DNA of 16,451 bases from Deinococcus sp. (GTDB taxonomy: Bacteria; Deinococcota; Deinococci; Deinococcales; Deinococcaceae), in contig NZ_JAUNHK010000059.1 of NCBI RefSeq assembly GCF_030523985.1, positions 1 through 16,451 of the forward strand. The letters run 5' to 3'. The notes beneath the pieces are model-generated. The model worked only from the letters and a program-made list of their open reading frames with translations. It did not search any database and was not told the origin of the DNA. A program made the position numbers and the translations under genes. Shown one piece after another: positions 13,110-16,451 of this stretch (its first letter is position 1; each line of letters opens with the position of its first letter).

Positions 13110-14354
13110 CTATTTCCCGCCGCCCTGCGGGTGAGCCGTCTTCAGGAAGGGACGCGAAGGAACGGCGTACTGCGCCCGCGCAGGCACCTGCACCAGTTCC
13201 AGTTCGGGATAACGCAGCGCCGTGAGCGCCCCGCCAAAGACGCATCCGGTGTCTATGTTGAGGGTGCCGTGAGTCCAGACGGGCGCGGACACCGGGGTAT
13301 GACCGTAGACCACCCGCGCTGCCCCCCGATACTGGGCGGCCCAGTCACGGCGCACGGGCAGGCCGCGCTCATCGGTGCGGCCGTCCACGTCGCCGTACAG
13401 CGTAAAGCGGGTCACCCGGCTGCTCTCGCGGCCCTGGTAGCGTTCGGGCAGCCCGGCGTGCGCCACCACCAGCCGCCCCCCGTCCAGCACCAGATGGCTG
13501 ACCTGCCGCGCCAGAAACGCCCGCACCTCGGCCCGGAACAGTTCACCCGCCGCGTCCAGTTCGGCGAGGGTCCCCTCTAGCCCGTGCTGCAGCTTGATGG
13601 CCCGGCCCTCCAGCGCTCGGCCCAGCCGCTCGTCGTGGTTGCCCGCCACCCACAGCGCCGACCCGGCCGCCACCATGTCCATCACCAGCCGCAGGGTGCC
13701 CGCGCTGTCCGGCCCCCGGTCCACCAGGTCACCCAGAAACACGGCCCGGCGGCCCGGCGATGGAGTCACTGTCCCCTCCCCCACGCGGTAGCCCAGGCGC
13801 ACGAGTAGGTCGAGCAGTTCCGGCAGACAGCCGTGAACGTCCCCTATCACGTCGAACGGCCCGGTCAGGTCGCGGCGGCAAACGGCGAGAGGCATCCGGC
13901 GAATCTGCACGGCGGCCACCTCCTCCGGCGAGCGCAACGTCCACACCTGCGCGAAGCCCTCCCGCAACAGCCCGCCCTGGGTACGGCGCAGTTCGGTGAC
14001 CTGCTGGCCGAACATTTCCCTGTCCCGATCCGGGGCCGCCGCCCACCGCTCCTCCAGCGCCGAGCGCGGCAAGTCGAACACCACAGCGGTGGCGGTGAGG
14101 TCATGGGCACGGGCGAGGGCCGCCCAGGGCCGCCGCTCGTCGGGATGAACCAGCGTCCCTTCCACCACCGTCAATTTGCCCTGTGTCAGACGGGCCGTGA
14201 CCCGTTGCAAGTCTTCCCCAGCGTCCACATGAAACACTTCCCCAGCGGCGAAATGCCGGGCGGCAAACTCGCGCTGGCCCGCGCCGGGTGGCCCGACCAG
14301 CAGCAACAGGGAGGGGTCGGGAACGTTTATCCACGCGGGGGGCGCCAAGCTCAT
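13110..14354 (-). CDS. Pnkp-like protein: degenerate polynucleotide kinase domain fused to metallophosphatase
   Basis: 414 aa with two domains of bacterial RNA-repair Pnkp and no ligase domain (full Pnkp is about 850 aa). The C-terminal calcineurin-like phosphatase, about 167-390, is intact: DVIGDVHG (Asp172, His174), FLGDLVDRGPDS (Asp209, Arg213), AGNHDE (Asn239, His240), VVAHAGLP (His299), YGHTP (His352). The N-terminal domain, 14-155, keeps the kinase framework (LLLLVGPPGAG, GKLTVVEGT, LARAHDLTATAVVFDLP, LLREGFAQVWTLRSPEEV), but the Walker A Lys is Gln27 and the next Ser/Thr is Arg28. The acceptor-binding segment after strand two (HVDAGEDLQR) is much shorter than I recall for Clostridium Pnkp. 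Kinase activity is therefore unlikely. It may be a phosphatase/cyclic phosphodiesterase for RNA ends or nucleotides. Confidence 0.88.
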   Translation of the reverse strand: MSLAPPAWINVPDPSLLLLVGPPGAGQREFAARHFAAGEVFHVDAGEDLQRVTARLTQGKLTVVEGTLVHPDERRPWAALARAHDLTATAVVFDLPRSALEERWAAAPDRDREMFGQQVTELRRTQGGLLREGFAQVWTLRSPEEVAAVQIRRMPLAVCRRDLTGPFDVIGDVHGCLPELLDLLVRLGYRVGEGTVTPSPGRRAVFLGDLVDRGPDSAGTLRLVMDMVAAGSALWVAGNHDERLGRALEGRAIKLQHGLEGTLAELDAAGELFRAEVRAFLARQVSHLVLDGGRLVVAHAGLPERYQGRESSRVTRFTLYGDVDGRTDERGLPVRRDWAAQYRGAARVVYGHTPVSAPVWTHGTLNIDTGCVFGGALTALRYPELELVQVPARAQYAVPSRPFLKTAHPQGGGK

Positions 14355-14457
14355 CGTCGGTCATGCTGCCATAGCTGAGTCCGCGAGGAGAAAAAGAACC
14401 TGTCGGCTAGACTCTGAAGCGTATGTCGTTCCTCGCCTCCCTCTCTGGATGTCCGGC
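14355..14457. promoter_or_regulatory. Divergent promoter region, Pnkp-like gene / crtD
   Basis: About 100 bases between divergent genes. Rightward, TAGACT (14408-14413) matches TANNNT and lies nine bases before an ATG at 14423 that opens a 12-codon ORF overlapping the crtD start. Leftward no clear box is seen; TATGGC (minus strand, about 14368-14373) is a weak candidate 13 bases from the ATG at 14354. A run of A and purines (GAGGAGAAAAAGAA, 14386-14399) lies in between. Confidence 0.45.
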
Positions 14458-14461
14458 ATGA
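14423..14461 (+). CDS. Possible 12-aa leader peptide of crtD
   Basis: ATG at 14423, TGA at 14459-14461, encoding MSFLASLSGCPA. Its stop overlaps the ATG at 14458 of crtD as ATGA. It follows a TAGACT box by nine bases, so a transcript would begin about at this ATG, whereas the crtD start itself has no Shine-Dalgarno sequence and no box at leaderless distance. The arrangement suggests that ribosomes load at the leader and reinitiate at crtD. It contains no runs of rare or repeated codons that would mark a classical attenuator. A chance ORF of this length is easily possible; position and overlap are the only support. Confidence 0.4.
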   Translation: MSFLASLSGCPA

Positions 14462-15876
14462 CCCATGTGGCGGTCGTAGGGGCCGGATTCGCGGGCCTCG
14501 CAGCGGCGCTGAGGCTGGCCCGCGCCGGGGCACAGGTGACGGTTCTCGACTCGCTCGACGGGCCGGGCGGCAAAGCGGCCCTGGGCTTTCCTGATTTTTC
14601 CAGCGGGCCGACCGTGGTCACCATGCCGCAGGTGTTCGCGGCGCTGCACGAACGGCTGGGCTGGCCCCTGCCGGCCTTGACTCCGGCCCATCCCACGACG
14701 ACCTACCACGCGCTGGGCGGACGGCAATTCGCGCCCGAGGCACTGCATGTCGCCGGAAGTCTAGACCCCACCCTCAGTCAGCTTTCGCGCAGAGAGGGGC
14801 GGCGTTATCGTCAACTTCTGCTGCATTCCCGGCAGATGTACCAGGACGCCGCCGACACGTTTCTGTTCGCGCCTCCCCCGAGCAAAGTCAAACTCGCCCG
14901 CTATGCCCTGACCCGTGGGCGACGGGCCGCTCCTTTCTCTTCACTGGCCCGTCTGGTGCGTTCCGGCCCCTTTCTGACCCCCTTCTGGCTGCGCTTCGCC
15001 ACCTACCTGGGGGCCGACCCCTACCGCGCTCCCGCCGTGCTGCACAACATTGCCTGGGTCGAACTCGGCTACGGCATCTGGCATCTGCCGGGCGGGTTGC
15101 TCGCCCTGGCGCAGCGGCTCCACGAGCAGGCCGAGAGCCTTGGCGTCCGCTTCGAGTTCGGCACCGAGGTTCAGAACCTCAGTTCACACGGGGGCCGCAT
15201 CCTGGGCGCACACACGTCACGCGGAGCCTTTGCCGCCGACCGCTGGGTGAGCGCCGTCGACCGTGAGCGCACCCTTCAGTGGCTGGGCCACACGGTTCCC
15301 CAAACTCCACGCGGCGTCAGCGGCTTTGCCCTACAACTGCGCCTGACCGAAAACAGAGGGCAGGGCCACCACATCTTCTGGCCTGCCGACTACGCCCGCG
15401 AATGGCGAGAAATTCGCGCTGGTCAGTTGCCGACCGAGCCGACCCTCTACCTTCACCTTGATGGCGACCGTGCTTTCCTGCTGGTCAATGCCCCCCCTGA
15501 CTCGCAATTGGGGGCGACAGATGAAGCCCGCCAGGACTATGGAGCGTGGCTGCTCCGCCAGCTTCAGCAGCGGTTTCCACTGAATGTGGCCGAGTGGCTG
15601 CCCCTTTCTCCGGCCAGCTATGCCCGCACCGCGCAGGGCGGAGCACTCTACGGGCGCGCTCCACACGGTCTGCTCGGCAGCTTGCGCCCCGGCTGGCGGC
15701 TGCCACAGGCCCGCAACCTGATTCAGGTTGGCGGTACGGTTCACCCCGGCGGGGGCGTTCCACTCTCCATTCTGTCGGGCTGGAACGGCGCGGGCCAGTC
15801 GCTAAAATTGCCCTATGACGCTCTCGGCGGTTTCGATGTCCCGGAAGGCAACGGAGTCTGGCCGCTGCGCGAATGA
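14458..15876 (+). CDS. crtD: Carotenoid 3',4'-desaturase (CrtD), FAD-dependent
   Basis: 472 aa amine-oxidase/phytoene desaturase superfamily enzyme. Rossmann FAD motif GAGFAG (8-13) with Ala/Leu-rich helix and the acidic strand end VTVLD (27-31), then GPGGKAALGFPDFSSGPTVV, where CrtI-type enzymes have their second conserved block; C-terminal VGGTVHPGGGVPLSILSG (about 425-442) is the FAD-binding signature of carotenoid desaturases. D. radiodurans has a CrtD enzyme that introduces the 3',4' double bond on the way to deinoxanthin; this gene fits that type better than phytoene desaturase CrtI (no CrtB or other crt gene alongside). The enzyme works at the membrane on carotenoid precursors. Start placed at 14458 because MTHVAVVGAGFAG is the natural beginning and the ATG overlaps a 12-codon leader; 14449 is an in-frame alternative. 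Confidence 0.88.
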   Translation: MTHVAVVGAGFAGLAAALRLARAGAQVTVLDSLDGPGGKAALGFPDFSSGPTVVTMPQVFAALHERLGWPLPALTPAHPTTTYHALGGRQFAPEALHVAGSLDPTLSQLSRREGRRYRQLLLHSRQMYQDAADTFLFAPPPSKVKLARYALTRGRRAAPFSSLARLVRSGPFLTPFWLRFATYLGADPYRAPAVLHNIAWVELGYGIWHLPGGLLALAQRLHEQAESLGVRFEFGTEVQNLSSHGGRILGAHTSRGAFAADRWVSAVDRERTLQWLGHTVPQTPRGVSGFALQLRLTENRGQGHHIFWPADYAREWREIRAGQLPTEPTLYLHLDGDRAFLLVNAPPDSQLGATDEARQDYGAWLLRQLQQRFPLNVAEWLPLSPASYARTAQGGALYGRAPHGLLGSLRPGWRLPQARNLIQVGGTVHPGGGVPLSILSGWNGAGQSLKLPYDALGGFDVPEGNGVWPLRE

Positions 15877-15911
15877 AGCTCGCTTTGAACTTCTGACCTC
15901 ACTTCTAAGGC

Positions 15912-15969
15912 TTCTCTCAAGAGAGAATCTGACGCGCATCTTAAATAGAAGGTTGATTCTATGCGTCAG
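15912..15969. repeat. Cluster of inverted repeats between crtD and the YscW-like gene
   Basis: Three dyads: TTCTCTC (15912-15918) with GAGAGAA (15921-15927); CTGACGC (15929-15935) with GCGTCAG (15963-15969); and ATAGAA (15945-15950) with TTCTAT (15957-15962), the last nested directly inside the second. They lie after the crtD stop and at the start of the next gene. The first could end crtD transcription, but no T tract follows it. The second and third overlap the region of a GAAGG ribosome site and an ATG at 15961, so they could be an operator or an mRNA structure that gates translation. Confidence 0.55.
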
Positions 15970-15987
15970 GAACGTGACGATAGGGTC

Positions 15988-16451
15988 ATGAAATCAAAGG
16001 TCCTCATCTCTCTTGTTGCTCTCCTGACCGTCAGTGCGGCTTCAGCCCAGACCCAGGTCGGTCAGGTGACCCTGACACCTGTTAATCCTCCCGTCCAGAG
16101 CCGCCCCGGTGGCGTCAAGCCTCGTCCTGTCAATGCCACCCCGACCAATACGAGTCAGGCGACTGCGACCAAAACCAATACTTTTCAGACCCAGCAGGTT
16201 CCGGCAGGGTGGTACAACCTGACCGGTCAGGTCGGCGGTATCAGCACCTCTCTCCCAAAGGGTACCCAAGTGGTCCTCTCTCTGGAAGAAGTAGGCAACC
16301 CCAGCAATCATCTGCTGCAGGTCAAGTTTGGAGCCAGCCGCCTGCCCGTCCCTTATCAGATGTACTTCAACTCTGCTCGTTTACAGACGAGCAAGTCCTA
16401 CGGGGTACGTGCCAAGGTCTACAGCCCTGAAGGCAAATTGCTCTATACCTC
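15988..16451 (+). CDS. Secreted YscW/YbaY-type protein (partial, C-terminus off window)
   Basis: 154 codons to the right edge, no stop reached. A clear signal peptide, MKSKVLISLVALLTVSAASA, with Ala-x-Ala cleavage before Gln21; then a low-complexity Pro/Thr/Asn/Gln linker (about 21-70) and a beta-sandwich domain from about 72: GWYNLTGQV, LPKGTQVVLSLEEVG, LLQVKFGASRLPVPYQMYF, YGVRAKVYSPEGKLLYT. This order (LPxGxxVxVxLxDV, LPxxFxxxY, YxVxAxIxxxGxLLxxT) is that of YscW/YbaY proteins, usually envelope lipoproteins; no lipobox Cys is present here, so it should be periplasmic or released. An in-frame ATG at 15961 with GAAGG upstream would add nine charged residues before the signal peptide; I prefer 15988 for the signal peptide, but the ribosome site favours 15961. 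Confidence 0.8.
   Translation, partial: MKSKVLISLVALLTVSAASAQTQVGQVTLTPVNPPVQSRPGGVKPRPVNATPTNTSQATATKTNTFQTQQVPAGWYNLTGQVGGISTSLPKGTQVVLSLEEVGNPSNHLLQVKFGASRLPVPYQMYFNSARLQTSKSYGVRAKVYSPEGKLLYT

Noticed and set aside
11454..13580. 708-codon plus-strand open frame opposite the CoxG-like, hydrolase and Pnkp-like genes
   Set aside because: It runs antisense through three well-supported genes and two intergenic gaps, and its product is a low-complexity His/Arg/Gln/Pro mix with no motif; a by-product of high GC.
1..16451. Radiation/desiccation response motif (TTATGTCATTGACATAA type), CRISPR arrays, IS ends, tRNA or rRNA genes
   Set aside because: Looked for by eye on both strands and none found; a motif scan would be needed to exclude degenerate copies.

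Overview
The window is high-GC bacterial DNA with very tight gene packing, few RNAs and no mobile elements. The protein set and the promoter style point to Deinococcus, most likely D. radiodurans or a close relative: a CrtD-type carotenoid 3',4'-desaturase of the deinoxanthin pathway, a pseudopilin cluster resembling the Thermus/Deinococcus competence pilus loci, DUF2239/LRV/YetF proteins, and many genes with a TANNNT-like -10 box placed 5-8 bases before the start codon and no Shine-Dalgarno sequence (leaderless mRNA, a known hallmark of the genus). The genus call is an inference from gene content, not from a database match.

Layout, left to right. (1) 1-2018, minus strand: a four-gene operon, DUF2239 protein > LRV-repeat protein > 65-aa unknown > YetF/DUF421 membrane protein (runs off the left edge). 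(2) 2080-2990, minus: a previously easy-to-miss 31-codon hydrophobic ORF whose stop overlaps the start of a CitE-like CoA-ester lyase. (3) 3051-3326, plus: small charged protein, followed by a bidirectional hairpin terminator shared with (4) 3405-4544, minus: single-cysteine peroxiredoxin and PhoU. (5) 4598-9072, minus: four overlapping genes for a type IV pilus minor-pilin set (888-aa PilX/ComZ-like protein, GspH/FimT-like, PilV-like, PilW-like), visibly lower in GC than its flanks. (6) 9327-11014, minus: PhoB-like response regulator and soluble PAS histidine kinase. (7) 11135-11437, plus: small membrane protein, then a 14-bp-stem bidirectional terminator. (8) 11517-14354, minus: CoxG-like SRPBCC protein, membrane-anchored alpha/beta hydrolase, and a Pnkp-like protein whose kinase half has lost its P-loop lysine while the metallophosphatase half is intact. 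(9) 14423-15876, plus: a possible 12-codon leader peptide overlapping crtD. (10) 15988-16451, plus: secreted YscW/YbaY-type protein (runs off the right edge), preceded by a cluster of inverted repeats.

How they work together: PhoB/PhoR-like two-component genes and PhoU would normally be phosphate-regulon neighbours; here the pilin operon lies between them, and no pst transporter is present in the window. The pilin operon would supply the priming/tip complex of a DNA-uptake or adhesion pilus whose motor and major pilin are elsewhere. CrtD makes the carotenoid desaturation step in the membrane. The remaining genes are housekeeping or uncharacterised.

Most worth a second look: the degenerate Pnkp, the crtD leader ORF, the 31-codon coupled ORF, the giant pilin-associated protein, and the consistent leaderless promoter pattern, which also corrects several start codons.
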